The notes: generated by a model from the letters alone, not told the origin. 18,962 nucleotides of DNA from an uncultured Sphingomonadales bacterium (GCA_903958285.1 CAJBSR010000313.1:1-18962); one strand, 5' to 3'. Counted from the stretch's first letter, positions 1-7,289 are shown. Numbers and translations are program-made.

Positions 1-2
1 AT

Positions 3-698
3 GCCATGGCGCAGGGCAACCTCGTGGTGGGCGGCCTGGGTATCGATGCCGCAGATGGTTCCAAGCTGTCGGTCAACATTCCGTCGGCTGGTCGTATTGA
101 CGGTGGCGCCTCGGTCGAACGCGCGGTTGATACCGGCTTTGCGACGTCTGAAATGCTGACCTTTAACCTTGCCAGTCCTGATTTGACGAATGCGCGACTG
201 GTCGCGGATGCGATTAATCGCCTTGCCGGCAATGGTGCTGCACGGGCCATGGATGGCGTGTCGATCGCGATTAGCGCCCCCGATGGTGCAGAAGCGCGGC
301 TGCGGCTGATGAGCGCGATTGAGAACCTTCAGGTCACGCCAACTGAGCCCCCCGCGCGCGTCATCGTCAATTCGAGAACTGGGACGGTCGTCATCAACGG
401 CGCGGTCCGCGTTGCCCCTGCGGCGGTGACTCACGGGACACTGACAGTGAAGGTCGATGAGAACCCCATGGTCGTGCAGCCTGCGCCGTTCAGCCGGGGC
501 CAGACCGCGCTGGAGCTCGCAAGCGATATTGTCGTGGAGGAGCAACGCATTCCGATGGCGCTCATGAAGCGCGGCGCATCGCTCTCCGACATCGTTAAGG
601 CCGTCAACAAGCTGGGTGTTTCAGCGGGCGACCTTGTGGCCATCCTTCAGGCGCTCAAGCAGGCGGGCGCCCTCCAAGCTGAACTGGTGATCTTGTGA
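3..698 (+). CDS. flgI: Flagellar P-ring protein FlgI, 5'-truncated by the window edge
   Basis: FlgI is exported through the Sec system and polymerises around the rod in the periplasm to form the P-ring, the bushing at the peptidoglycan layer. The reading frame is open from the first complete codon (GCC at 3), and the protein already reads as mid-FlgI (AMAQGNLVVGG), so about the N-terminal third, including the signal peptide, lies upstream. Roughly 231 of the usual about 370 residues are present. Recognisable family blocks are ARVIVNSRTGTVVINGAV, the QPAPFSRGQTALEL stretch, and the C-terminal DLVAILQALKQAGALQAELV, which is highly conserved in FlgI. The stop TGA overlaps the GTG start of the next gene by 4 bases, indicating translational coupling within a flagellar operon. 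Identification is secure; only the true start is unknown. Confidence 0.96.
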   Translation, partial: AMAQGNLVVGGLGIDAADGSKLSVNIPSAGRIDGGASVERAVDTGFATSEMLTFNLASPDLTNARLVADAINRLAGNGAARAMDGVSIAISAPDGAEARLRLMSAIENLQVTPTEPPARVIVNSRTGTVVINGAVRVAPAAVTHGTLTVKVDENPMVVQPAPFSRGQTALELASDIVVEEQRIPMALMKRGASLSDIVKAVNKLGVSAGDLVAILQALKQAGALQAELVIL

Positions 699-967
699 TC
701 AACTCCGTTTCCTCCACCTCTGCAGCCAGGCCCGTTGACCCCGCGTTACGCAAGGCTGCGCAGGGCTTTGAGGCGTTGTTCCTCAGGCAGGTCATTGGCT
801 CCATGCGACAGGCCAAGCTTGGCGACGATCTTTTCGGGTCGAGCGCGACGAACACCTATCGGGAGATGTCAGACAAGCAACTGGCAGACTCGCTGGCACA
901 AAAGGGATCAATTGGCATTGCCGCGTTGGTGGAGGCGCAGCTCTCACAAAAAGGTGACGTTCGATGA
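695..967 (+). CDS. flgJ: Rod-binding protein, single-domain FlgJ type
   Basis: This 90-residue protein matches the N-terminal rod-binding domain of FlgJ (ALRKAAQGFEALFLRQVIGSMRQAK, then YREMSDKQLADSLAQKGSIGIA), which caps the growing proximal rod in the periplasm during assembly. The C-terminal muramidase domain of enterobacterial FlgJ is absent, as is usual in alphaproteobacteria, where a separate lytic transglycosylase opens the peptidoglycan. The start is GTG at 695, set by a GTGA overlap with the flgI stop; the end overlaps flgK by an ATGA. Position between flgI and flgK fits the typical flgI-flgJ-flgK-flgL order. Gene symbol is given for the domain family; chemotaxis chaperone CheL-type naming is also used for such short proteins. 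Confidence 0.86.
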   Translation: MINSVSSTSAARPVDPALRKAAQGFEALFLRQVIGSMRQAKLGDDLFGSSATNTYREMSDKQLADSLAQKGSIGIAALVEAQLSQKGDVR

Positions 968-2250
968 CCGATATCATGGCGCTCGGCCTGACCAGCGTGA
1001 AGGCTTTTACGCAGGGTCTCGCCACCATCAGCGACAACGTCGCCAACGCGCAGACCCCCGGCTATGCCCGCCGGACCACGCGGATCGAAGATGGAACGGT
1101 CATCCGATACGCGGATGAATGGCGTAACAATGAATCGCGCATTGCCTCTGGCCTTGCCACGCAAGCCAGCACGCGTTTGAACTGGCTGGAGTCCGCAGAA
1201 CGGGCCTTGGATGATGGTGAAACGGGGATCGGTCAGCGCGTTGGGGCCGTCTTTAATCGCGCAGAAGAACTCGCGGCGGACCCCAACAGCATTGCCCGCC
1301 GAAGTGCCTATCTTCAGTCGATCGACGATGCCGCGATCTCGTTTCGAACGACGGCATCAGGGCTGAAGTCTTCATCGGAAGGCATTGCCTCTCAGGCGCA
1401 GCAGACCGTCACAAGTCTGAACAGCGATTTGAAGGGCCTGCTCAACGTCAACCAGACATTGCTGGCTACAGCTCAAGGGACGAGCGGCTATGCTTCGCTG
1501 CTGGACCAGCGGGATCGGTTGTTGACCAACCTTTCCCGGGCCGCGCCCGTCGATGTCTCTTTGGATTTTCGAGGTGTCGCAACCGTGCGCATGAGCGGGA
1601 CAGGGGTTACCCTGCTCAACCCCGATGCGGCGGGGCAGATGAGTGTTACCTCCGCTGCCAACGGAACTCTCACCTTCACAGCGACCCAACCCGACGGGAC
1701 AACATCCGAGGTCACGCCACCGGGCGGATCGCTGGCCGGTATGTCGAGTGCCGCCGCAGACATTGTTGAGCAGCGTGCCTCTGTGGATGCACTCGCGGCG
1801 AAGTTCGCAGATATGATCAACAGCAACCAAGCGGCCGGTAAGACAAAGAGCGGCAATCCGGGCGGTCCGCTTTTGGAGATGGGGGCAGATGGTGCCCTGA
1901 CTATTGCCGCACTTGATGTGAGTGTTGATGCGCTTGCGACATCCGATGGCACAGCGGACAATGCCAATTTGCTCGCCCTTAATGCAGCGCGGCGCGATTC
2001 CGGCATTGAAACGGCCTGGACCGCCATCGTCTCCAGCCATGCCCAGAAGGTGCAGTCGGCAAAGCTGGTACAGGAATCATCGCAATCCCGCAGCGAAGCC
2101 GCAGATGAGGCGCGTGACCAGCTGAGCGGCGTTGATCTCGATCGTGAGGCCGTGGAACTGATGCGCCTCCAACAATCTTACGAAGCGGCTGCCCGCGTGA
2201 TCCAGGTTGCGCGTGAAATGCTTCAGTCCATCAACGAAATCGGCGGATAG
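964..2250 (+). CDS. flgK: Flagellar hook-associated protein 1 (hook-filament junction)
   Basis: FlgK is exported by the flagellar type III system and forms the first junction ring between hook and filament. The 428-residue product has the expected terminal helices: an N-terminal block with the SDNVANAQTPGYARR motif (about residues 23-37), shared by rod, hook and junction proteins, and a C-terminal block ending VDLDREAVELMRLQQSYEAA and VAREMLQSINEIGG, diagnostic of FlgK. The middle is alanine- and serine-rich and variable. It is short for the family (commonly 450 to over 600 residues), so the variable outer domain is reduced rather than the conserved ends. The ATG overlaps the preceding stop (ATGA), and flgL follows after 10 bases. 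Confidence 0.94.
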   Translation: MTDIMALGLTSVKAFTQGLATISDNVANAQTPGYARRTTRIEDGTVIRYADEWRNNESRIASGLATQASTRLNWLESAERALDDGETGIGQRVGAVFNRAEELAADPNSIARRSAYLQSIDDAAISFRTTASGLKSSSEGIASQAQQTVTSLNSDLKGLLNVNQTLLATAQGTSGYASLLDQRDRLLTNLSRAAPVDVSLDFRGVATVRMSGTGVTLLNPDAAGQMSVTSAANGTLTFTATQPDGTTSEVTPPGGSLAGMSSAAADIVEQRASVDALAAKFADMINSNQAAGKTKSGNPGGPLLEMGADGALTIAALDVSVDALATSDGTADNANLLALNAARRDSGIETAWTAIVSSHAQKVQSAKLVQESSQSRSEAADEARDQLSGVDLDREAVELMRLQQSYEAAARVIQVAREMLQSINEIGG

Positions 2251-2260
2251 GAGAACTGAC

Positions 2261-3103
2261 ATGCCCGGATTGACCGGAACCCGCCTCTCGCTTGAGATTT
2301 CGCGCCAGCTATCGATGGCACGTAACCTGCTGAAGACGCAGATCCAGATTGGCACCGGAAAGCGCATCGAACGCGCGTCTGACGATCCCGGTGCGGCTGC
2401 GCGCGTCGCGCAATTGGTGCGCACGCAATCCAATGTCCAAAGCTGGAGCTCGAATGTGACGCTGGCGCAGTCATTGACGAGCCATGCAGACTCCATTCTA
2501 TCCCAACTGTCGGACCGTGCCGTGCAGGCCCAGTCGAGCTATGTCTCGGCAGGCGATAGTTCCTTGGGTGCGGAATATAGGGCGGCTGTGGCCAATGAAC
2601 TCCGCTCGATTGCCCTTGAGATGAGCGAGATGGCAACAACCCGCAACAGCCTTGATGAACCGCTGTTCGCGTCGAGCAATGCCGCAAAGATCCCGGTTGC
2701 AGATGGCTTGCAGGTTGCCCCCGTTCCATCGGCGGACGAGGTGTTCCAGACCGGTGGGGTATCGTTGGCACAGCAGCTTCGCGATGCGGCGGATGCGCTC
2801 GAGATTGCCGACCCTGTGGCCCGTCGGGCAGCCTATGGCCAATCAATCCAGAAGCTGAACGATATGGTCGAGCATATTGCGACGGTTCGATCAGATATTG
2901 GTGTGCGGGGAGGGCGTCTGGACGCCTTGGAAAACCGCCTGGCGGAACAACAGATCGAACTGACAGCAGAGCGTTCCGGCTTGGAAGATACAGACATCAC
3001 CGAAGCGGTGGCCCGTCTCAATTCCCAGCAGTTGACGCTGGAGGCTGCCCAAGCGGCCTTCGCCCGCATCAGCAAGAAGACGCTGTTCGATATTCTACAA
3101 TAG
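2261..3103 (+). CDS. flgL: Flagellar hook-associated protein 3
   Basis: FlgL forms the second junction ring between hook and filament and resembles a short flagellin. The N-terminus (ISRQLSMARNLLKTQIQIGTGKRI, then RASDDPGAAARVAQL) is the classical flagellin/FlgL D0-D1 helix with the conserved SDDP turn, and the C-terminus (TDITEAVARLNSQQLTLEAA) carries the matching helix. I chose ATG 2261, giving 280 residues, because AGGAGA at 2249-2254 lies 6 bases upstream, overlapping the flgK stop, and the protein then begins exactly at the FlgL N-terminal helix; an upstream in-frame ATG at 2219 would run inside flgK without a ribosome binding site. Flagellin itself is excluded by position directly after flgK and by the lack of flagellin-type terminal sequences. 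Confidence 0.92.
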   Translation: MPGLTGTRLSLEISRQLSMARNLLKTQIQIGTGKRIERASDDPGAAARVAQLVRTQSNVQSWSSNVTLAQSLTSHADSILSQLSDRAVQAQSSYVSAGDSSLGAEYRAAVANELRSIALEMSEMATTRNSLDEPLFASSNAAKIPVADGLQVAPVPSADEVFQTGGVSLAQQLRDAADALEIADPVARRAAYGQSIQKLNDMVEHIATVRSDIGVRGGRLDALENRLAEQQIELTAERSGLEDTDITEAVARLNSQQLTLEAAQAAFARISKKTLFDILQ

Positions 3104-3149
3104 CCCTCAATTTTGGCGGCGTTCGGTCGTTACCCCATAGTGACAGCAG

Positions 3150-3170
3150 AGCAGTCCGGTGGGGATTGCT
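3150..3170 (+). other. Small stem-loop in the flgL-motA gap
   Basis: AGCAGTCC at 3150-3157 can pair with GGATTGCT at 3163-3170 (8 pairs including one G-U, 5-base loop). It is the only structure I see in the 91-base flgL-motA gap. No T-run follows, so it is not an intrinsic terminator; it could modulate motA, whose Shine-Dalgarno (GAGGACAGG, 3175-3183) begins just after it. Weak evidence. Confidence 0.25.
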
Positions 3171-3194
3171 GATTGAGGACAGGTCTCGCTTTCG

Positions 3195-4058
3195 ATGTTT
3201 CCGGCAATTGGTCTTGTTGTGCTTTTGGGCCTTGTGTTCGGGGGGTTCGCCCTCACGGGCGGCGATCTCGGCCCGGTCATGCATGCCCTGCCGCACGAAA
3301 TGCTCATCATTGGTGGGGCCGCACTTGGGGCGTTGATCATCGGCAATTCCGGCGCTGATCTAAAGGCGCTTGGCGCGGGCTTTGGCAAAGTGTTCAAAGG
3401 CCCTAAGTATAAGAAGCAGGATTATCTCGACTGCATCTTTCTTGTTTCCAAGCTGATGAAGATGCTGCGCACCGATGGCCCGGTGGCTGTTGAGCCGCAT
3501 ATTGAAGACCCCAAATCTTCCGCCATTTTTGGGGAGTTTCCGAAGCTTCTGACAGATTCCACGCTCATTCACATGATCTGCGATACGCTGCGGCTGGTGG
3601 TCGTGTCGTCCGGGACACTCGATCCTCACGCCGTTGAAGACGTGATGGACAACGGCATTAAGGCGCATCATCATCACGCCATCAAACCGGCAGAGGACAT
3701 GCAGGGCCTCGCCGACGCGCTGCCCGCGCTCGGGATTGTGGCCGCTGTTCTGGGCGTTGTGAAGACGATGGGGTCCATCGACAAGCCGCCGTCGGTTCTC
3801 GGCGGCATGATCGGCTCCGCGCTTGTCGGGACGTTCCTTGGCGTGTTGCTGGCTTATGGTATCGTCGGCCCGTTCGCGAGCCGCTGCAAAGCGGTGATAG
3901 AGGAAGACGGAGCGATGTATCAGGTGGTCAAGCAGATCATTGTCGCGTCACTGCACGGCCACCCGCTGCCGTTGGTGATCGAGGCAGCACGCTCGGGCAT
4001 TGCCCATCACAACCAGCCAAGCTTTGCCGATGTGTTTGACGGCATGCGGGGCCGCTAG
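3195..4058 (+). CDS. motA: Flagellar motor stator protein MotA
   Basis: MotA is the inner-membrane pentamer of the proton-driven stator, rotating around a MotB dimer and pushing on FliG. The 287-residue protein has two N-terminal membrane segments (about residues 2-22 and 32-52), a cytoplasmic loop with the conserved HIEDPKSSAIF region, and two C-terminal membrane segments containing DALPALGIVAAVLGVVKTMG and IGSALVGTFLGVLLAYGIVG, the conserved channel helices. ATG 3195 is preceded by GAGGACAGG (3175-3183). A 91-base gap separates it from flgL, so it might have its own promoter, although I found none that is convincing; motB follows after 3 bases. The HHHH run near residue 160 lies in the cytoplasmic loop, where histidine-rich stretches are ordinary in alphaproteobacterial MotA. 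Confidence 0.95.
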   Translation: MFPAIGLVVLLGLVFGGFALTGGDLGPVMHALPHEMLIIGGAALGALIIGNSGADLKALGAGFGKVFKGPKYKKQDYLDCIFLVSKLMKMLRTDGPVAVEPHIEDPKSSAIFGEFPKLLTDSTLIHMICDTLRLVVVSSGTLDPHAVEDVMDNGIKAHHHHAIKPAEDMQGLADALPALGIVAAVLGVVKTMGSIDKPPSVLGGMIGSALVGTFLGVLLAYGIVGPFASRCKAVIEEDGAMYQVVKQIIVASLHGHPLPLVIEAARSGIAHHNQPSFADVFDGMRGR

Positions 4059-4061
4059 ACG

Positions 4062-4910
4062 ATGAGTGTCCAGAACCAGGTCCGTCCGATCATCGTCAAG
4101 AAGATCATCGATGGCGGCCATGGCGGCCATCATGGTGGTGCGTGGAAAGTGGCCTATGCCGATTTCGTGACGGCGATGATGGCGTTCTTCCTGCTGATGT
4201 GGCTGCTCGGTGCTACGACCGAGAAGCAACGCAAGTCGATCGCCGATTATTTCGCCCCGACGACCGCCATGACCCGCACAGAAAGCGCGGGCGGTAACGG
4301 CCTGTTCGGCGGCTCGTCGATCACCTCTGTCGACAAATACCCCAACGCAGCCGGGCAGACGGGGTCGCGGTCCCTGACCATTCCGAGGGATTCGACAGGC
4401 GGCCCCAAGGAAGCCTCTGGCGCGAAAAAGGAAAATGACCGCCGTCGGTTTGAGAATGTTCGCGACGTCATCATGAAGCGGATGATGGCGAACCCGAACC
4501 TGCGTCGGTTGGCCAAGAACATGCGCTTTACCGAGACGGAAGAAGGACTGCGGATCGACCTTGTCGATGAATCCGACTTCTCCATGTTTGGCATGGGGAC
4601 GGATCGGATGACGCCGGACGCCATCCAGATGCTGCGCGAGGTGGGCGACGTCATCCGGCAAGTGCCCAACGGCATCAAAATCCGCGGCCATACCGATAGC
4701 TTCACATGGGAAAAGGACCCCCGCGGCGCGAACAACTGGCGCCTTTCGGTGGAACGCGCGGAAGTGACCCGCCGCTTCCTCGCTGGACAGCGGATCGAGA
4801 ATGAGCGGTTCATGCGGATTGAGGGCGTCGCCGACCGCGAGCCCTATAATCCGGAAGACGGCTTTGATCCCCGCAACCGCCGGATGTCGATCATCCTCGG
4901 CTGGAGCTGA
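4062..4910 (+). CDS. motB: Flagellar motor stator protein MotB
   Basis: MotB anchors the stator to peptidoglycan and carries the proton-accepting aspartate. The 282 residues comprise a short Gly/His-rich cytoplasmic head (GGHGGHHGG, residues 18-26), one membrane helix in the conserved AWKVAYADFVTAMMAFFLL context with the essential Asp at residue 34, a plug-like amphipathic stretch just after the helix (KQRKSIADYFAP), a linker, and a C-terminal OmpA-like peptidoglycan-binding domain (IRGHTDS, WRLSVERAEVTRRFL, NRRMSIIL). It starts 3 bases after the motA stop. Its TGA stop (4908-4910) directly abuts the leuA stop on the other strand, with no room for a terminator between the two genes. Confidence 0.96.
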   Translation: MSVQNQVRPIIVKKIIDGGHGGHHGGAWKVAYADFVTAMMAFFLLMWLLGATTEKQRKSIADYFAPTTAMTRTESAGGNGLFGGSSITSVDKYPNAAGQTGSRSLTIPRDSTGGPKEASGAKKENDRRRFENVRDVIMKRMMANPNLRRLAKNMRFTETEEGLRIDLVDESDFSMFGMGTDRMTPDAIQMLREVGDVIRQVPNGIKIRGHTDSFTWEKDPRGANNWRLSVERAEVTRRFLAGQRIENERFMRIEGVADREPYNPEDGFDPRNRRMSIILGWS

Positions 4911-6578
4911 TTAGGCCCGAAGCGCGTTAGCGGCACTGAGGACGGCGCGGACGCTGGCGGTGGCCACATCCTCGTCAATGCCGACACCCCAGACGGTCTT
5001 GCCGTCGGAGGATTTGCATTCGACATAGGCCGCGGCCTTCACACCCGTGCCTTGGCCCATGGCGTGCTCGGTATAATCCTCAATCTCAAGCGACAGGCCA
5101 AAGCTGTCCCGAATGGTGGATACGACCGAAGAGATCAGGCCATTGCCGCGGCCGGAGACCGACTGTTCCTGACCGTCAATCACGACCTTCCCCGCAAAGA
5201 TGCGCTCGCCATTGGCGGCGCGGGTTTCTTCATAGTCGACCAGCTGAAAATGCTGCGGTGTGTTGAGGCAATAGGTCTTCTGGAAGACCGCCCAGATGTC
5301 GTCGGCGTAGAGCTCCCGACCTGTCTCATCGGCCAGCTCCTGCACCCGACGGCTGAAATGCGCCTGCATCTTCTTGGGCAGTTTCAGGCCCTGATCCTGT
5401 TCGAGCACCCAAGCGAAGCCGCCCTTGCCGGACTGCGAGTTGACGCGGATGACCGCTTCATAGCTGCGGCCAAGATCCGCTGGGTCGATGGGCAGATAGG
5501 GGACTTCCCAGAAATCATCATTGCGTGACTCTTGGGCGGCAAAGCCCTTCTTGATTGCGTCCTGATGGCTGCCTGAGAACGCCGTGAACACCAGTTCGCC
5601 CGCATAGGGATGGCGGGGGTGGACGGGCAGTTGGTTGCAATATTCAACGGTCTTGATGACTTCATCAATGTCCGAAAAGTCGAGGCCGGGGCTCAGCCCT
5701 TGCGTGTACATGTTGAGCGCGACGGTCACGAGATCGCAATTGCCCGTGCGCTCGCCATTGCCGAACAGACAGCCTTCGACACGGTCGGCACCTGCCATCA
5801 GGCCAAGCTCGGTTGCGGCGACGCCGGTGCCCCGGTCATTGTGCGCGTGCAGGCTGATGATGACGCTGTCACGATTGGGAATGTTGCGGCCGAAATACTC
5901 GATCTGGTCGGCGTAGATGTTGGGCGTCGCTGCCTCGACCGTGGCCGGCAGATTGAAGATGATCGGCTTGTCCGGTGTCGGCTTCAGGATATCCATGACG
6001 GCGGCACAGCATTCAATGCTGAAGTCGATCTCTGCGGTCGAAAATGTCTCCGGCGAATACTCAAAGCGCCAGTCTGTATCGGGCTGCTTGGCAGCTTCGT
6101 CACGAAGGTATTTGGCGCCTGCAATCGCGATGTCCTTCACCTGGGCCTGATCCATCTGGAAGACGATCTTGCGCCAAGCTGGGGAGACGGCGTTGTAGAC
6201 GTGGACGATGGCCGTTTTGGCGCCGCGCAGGCTTTCAAAGCTGGTGCGGATCAGGTCCTCGCGCGATTGGGTCAGCACCTGAATGACGACGTCGTCCGGG
6301 ATGCGGCCGGACTGGACAAGGCCGGAGATGAAGTCGAATTCGGTCGCGCCGGCGCTGGGGAAGCCGACTTCGATTTCCTTCAGGCCAACCTTCAGCAGCA
6401 GATCAAAGAAGCGCGTCTTCTTTTCGGCATCCATCGGATCGACGAGGGCCTGATTGCCGTCGCGCATATCGGTGGAGAGCCAGCGTGGTGCCTTAGTGAT
6501 CGTCTGGCTGGGCCATTGACGGTCAGGCAGGTTGATCTGCGGGAAAGGGCGATATTTGGTCGATGGATTGCGCAGCAT
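4911..6578 (-). CDS. leuA: 2-isopropylmalate synthase (long type-2 LeuA)
   Basis: LeuA condenses acetyl-CoA with 2-oxoisovalerate to 2-isopropylmalate, the first committed step of leucine synthesis. The 555-residue protein has a TIM-barrel catalytic domain with [11 protein letters not shown] (residues 35-45; Arg39 and Asp40 are the usual substrate and metal residues), metal-binding HAHND (244-248, His244 and His246) and [10 protein letters not shown] (273-282), followed by a C-terminal LeuA allosteric domain (about 430-555) that in the family binds leucine for feedback inhibition. Length fits the type-2 IPMS of actinobacteria and many proteobacteria. ATG 6578 has AGAGAAG at 6584-6590, 5 bases upstream. 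The mRNA leader encodes a Leu-rich peptide (see leuL), implying control by leucyl-tRNA supply in addition to feedback. The gene stands alone on this strand. Confidence 0.96.
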   Translation of the reverse strand: MLRNPSTKYRPFPQINLPDRQWPSQTITKAPRWLSTDMRDGNQALVDPMDAEKKTRFFDLLLKVGLKEIEVGFPSAGATEFDFISGLVQSGRIPDDVVIQVLTQSREDLIRTSFESLRGAKTAIVHVYNAVSPAWRKIVFQMDQAQVKDIAIAGAKYLRDEAAKQPDTDWRFEYSPETFSTAEIDFSIECCAAVMDILKPTPDKPIIFNLPATVEAATPNIYADQIEYFGRNIPNRDSVIISLHAHNDRGTGVAATELGLMAGADRVEGCLFGNGERTGNCDLVTVALNMYTQGLSPGLDFSDIDEVIKTVEYCNQLPVHPRHPYAGELVFTAFSGSHQDAIKKGFAAQESRNDDFWEVPYLPIDPADLGRSYEAVIRVNSQSGKGGFAWVLEQDQGLKLPKKMQAHFSRRVQELADETGRELYADDIWAVFQKTYCLNTPQHFQLVDYEETRAANGERIFAGKVVIDGQEQSVSGRGNGLISSVVSTIRDSFGLSLEIEDYTEHAMGQGTGVKAAAYVECKSSDGKTVWGVGIDEDVATASVRAVLSAANALRA

Positions 6579-6619
6579 GATGTCTTCTCTTCAAAGGCCG
6601 GTTGGGTTTGGTCTGATGT

Positions 6620-6678
6620 CCCTTAGGCAGCGCGGTGTGCGAGGGCACACGCGGATACAAACGCGCCTAAGGGCGCGT
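6620..6678 (-). promoter_or_regulatory. Putative leucine attenuator: alternative hairpins in the leuA leader RNA
   Basis: Three pairings are visible in the transcribed (minus) strand. Hairpin 1: ACGCGCC/GGCGCGT (6661-6667 with 6672-6678, 7 bp, 4-base loop), overlapping the leader peptide stop codon and followed by TTTGTAT. Hairpin 2: GTGTGC/GCACAC (6635-6640 with 6645-6650, extendable with CGCG). Long-range pairing: 9 perfect pairs between 6665-6673 and 6620-6628, which would disrupt hairpin 1 and enclose hairpin 2. Mutually exclusive folds next to a Leu-codon run are the hallmark of attenuation. There is no strong U-tract near leuA, so whether the output is transcriptional or translational cannot be settled here. 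Confidence 0.62.
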
Positions 6679-6711
6679 AAGTCGAAGAAGAAGGGCCGAC
6701 CGACGTGTCAT
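6667..6711 (-). CDS. leuL: Leucine leader peptide upstream of leuA
   Basis: A 14-codon reading frame (MTRRSALLLRLTRP) ends 88 bases before leuA on the same strand. Four of 14 residues are leucine, arranged LLL-R-L, and all four use CTT, an infrequent leucine codon in the neighbouring GC-rich genes, where CTG and CTC dominate. Placement directly before the first gene of leucine synthesis, with alternative hairpins starting at its stop codon, matches the known logic of leader peptides: ribosome stalling at Leu codons when charged leucyl-tRNA is scarce alters downstream RNA folding. No Shine-Dalgarno precedes the ATG; a possible -10 box 7 bases upstream would make the message start at the ATG itself, as is known for trpL of Sinorhizobium meliloti. 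The symbol is used by analogy, since no experimental support is visible. Confidence 0.75.
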   Translation of the reverse strand: MTRRSALLLRLTRP

Positions 6712-6718
6712 GGTGGAT

Positions 6719-6749
6719 GTTCTATGCGTTGCTGACATCTGAATGTCCA
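6719..6749 (-). promoter_or_regulatory. Candidate promoter for leuL-leuA
   Basis: On the minus strand TGGACA (6744-6749) and TAGAAC (6719-6724) resemble -35 and -10 boxes. Spacing is 19 bases, or 17 if GACATT at 6742-6747 is taken as the -35. Transcription would then begin near 6711, the first base of the leader ATG. The match is only moderate; the location and resulting short or absent 5' UTR are what make it plausible. Confidence 0.4.
6734..6747. promoter_or_regulatory. Inverted repeat GACAT-N4-ATGTC at the leuL -35 region
   Basis: A perfect 5-bp dyad (6734-6738 and 6743-6747) sits across the spacer and -35 of the candidate leuL promoter. It could be a repressor operator, but short dyads occur by chance, and no regulator gene is adjacent. 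Confidence 0.3.
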
Positions 6750-6761
6750 GCCTCGTTTTGC

Positions 6762-6777
6762 GCGCAATTCATTGCGC
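6762..6777. promoter_or_regulatory. 16-base palindrome GCGCAAT-TC-ATTGCGC between leuL and the thioesterase gene
   Basis: Two perfect 7-base half-sites with a 2-base spacer lie in the divergent intergenic region, about 13 bases upstream of the candidate leuL -35 and 52 bases upstream of the thioesterase start. The size and symmetry suit a dimeric transcription factor. TTGCGCGCAA (6758-6767), itself a palindrome, overlaps its left half. No T-run follows on either strand, so a terminator is unlikely. Confidence 0.4.
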
Positions 6778-6828
6778 ATCAGCCGTTCTTCATGCCACAA
6801 GATTGCAATACAACCAGAGAGGAACCCG

Positions 6829-7260
6829 ATGAGCGACGCCAACAGCCCACCCGACACTTTGTATAAGGAAATGGGATTGGTCCGTATTATCGAGATCGAT
6901 CCGGTCGGCCGTGCCACGCTTGAGTATATGGCGACGCCCGAACAAAGCCATTCGGGCGGCGTAGTGCAAGGCGGCTTCGTCACCGGTTGGATCGACGCGG
7001 CGATGGCGCACGCCGTTATGGGCATACCGGGTCTCGACGCCGTGCCGATGACGCTTGAGATCAAGGTGACCTTCTTCGCACCGACCCGGCCCGGGCTGGT
7101 CATCGCTGAGGCATGGGTGGTGCAGAGCGGCCGTCGCACCGCCTTTGCCGAAGGGACGCTGAAGGACAGTGCAGGCGTCCTCCTTGCCAAGGCCAGTTCC
7201 ACGTTGACGCTCGCAAGCCGCGCAAAGGTGGAAGCCGCATCGAAAGCCGCTCTGGCATAA
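6829..7260 (+). CDS. PaaI-family hotdog thioesterase
   Basis: A 143-residue single hotdog-fold protein, expected to hydrolyse acyl-CoA or aryl-CoA thioesters in the cytoplasm; the actual substrate is not readable from sequence. Family features are HSGGVVQGGFVTGWIDAAMAH (about residues 40-60: the HxGGxxxG-type loop and start of the central hot-dog helix), VTFFAPTRPG, and GRRTAFAEGTL near the end. I chose ATG 6829 because AGAGAGGAA (6816-6824) precedes it; the upstream in-frame start lacks a ribosome binding site and would add 19 unrelated residues. The epoxide hydrolase gene follows after 29 bases with its own Shine-Dalgarno, so the two are probably cotranscribed. It might take part in detoxifying or degrading a CoA-activated compound, but that is inference from its neighbour. 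Confidence 0.85.
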   Translation: MSDANSPPDTLYKEMGLVRIIEIDPVGRATLEYMATPEQSHSGGVVQGGFVTGWIDAAMAHAVMGIPGLDAVPMTLEIKVTFFAPTRPGLVIAEAWVVQSGRRTAFAEGTLKDSAGVLLAKASSTLTLASRAKVEAASKAALA

Positions 7261-7289
7261 GCAACGAACGATCAAGCGAGGCATATACA

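Noticed and set aside
964..2250. FlgK as a truncated pseudogene because of its short length
   Set aside because: Both conserved terminal regions are intact and in frame; only the variable middle is short.
3104..3194. Possible sigma-54 or sigma-28 promoter ahead of motA
   Set aside because: TTGGCGGCG and nearby bases do not match the required GG-N10-GC or TAAA-N15-GCCGATAA patterns convincingly.
3654..3680. HHHH run in MotA and GGHGGHHGG in MotB as possible metal-binding or zinc-sensing feature
   Set aside because: His/Gly-rich stretches at these places are common in alphaproteobacterial stator proteins.
5610..6626. Long plus-strand open frame (338 codons) opposite leuA
   Set aside because: It lies wholly antisense to a confident leuA gene, has no recognisable domain and reflects GC-rich third-position bias.
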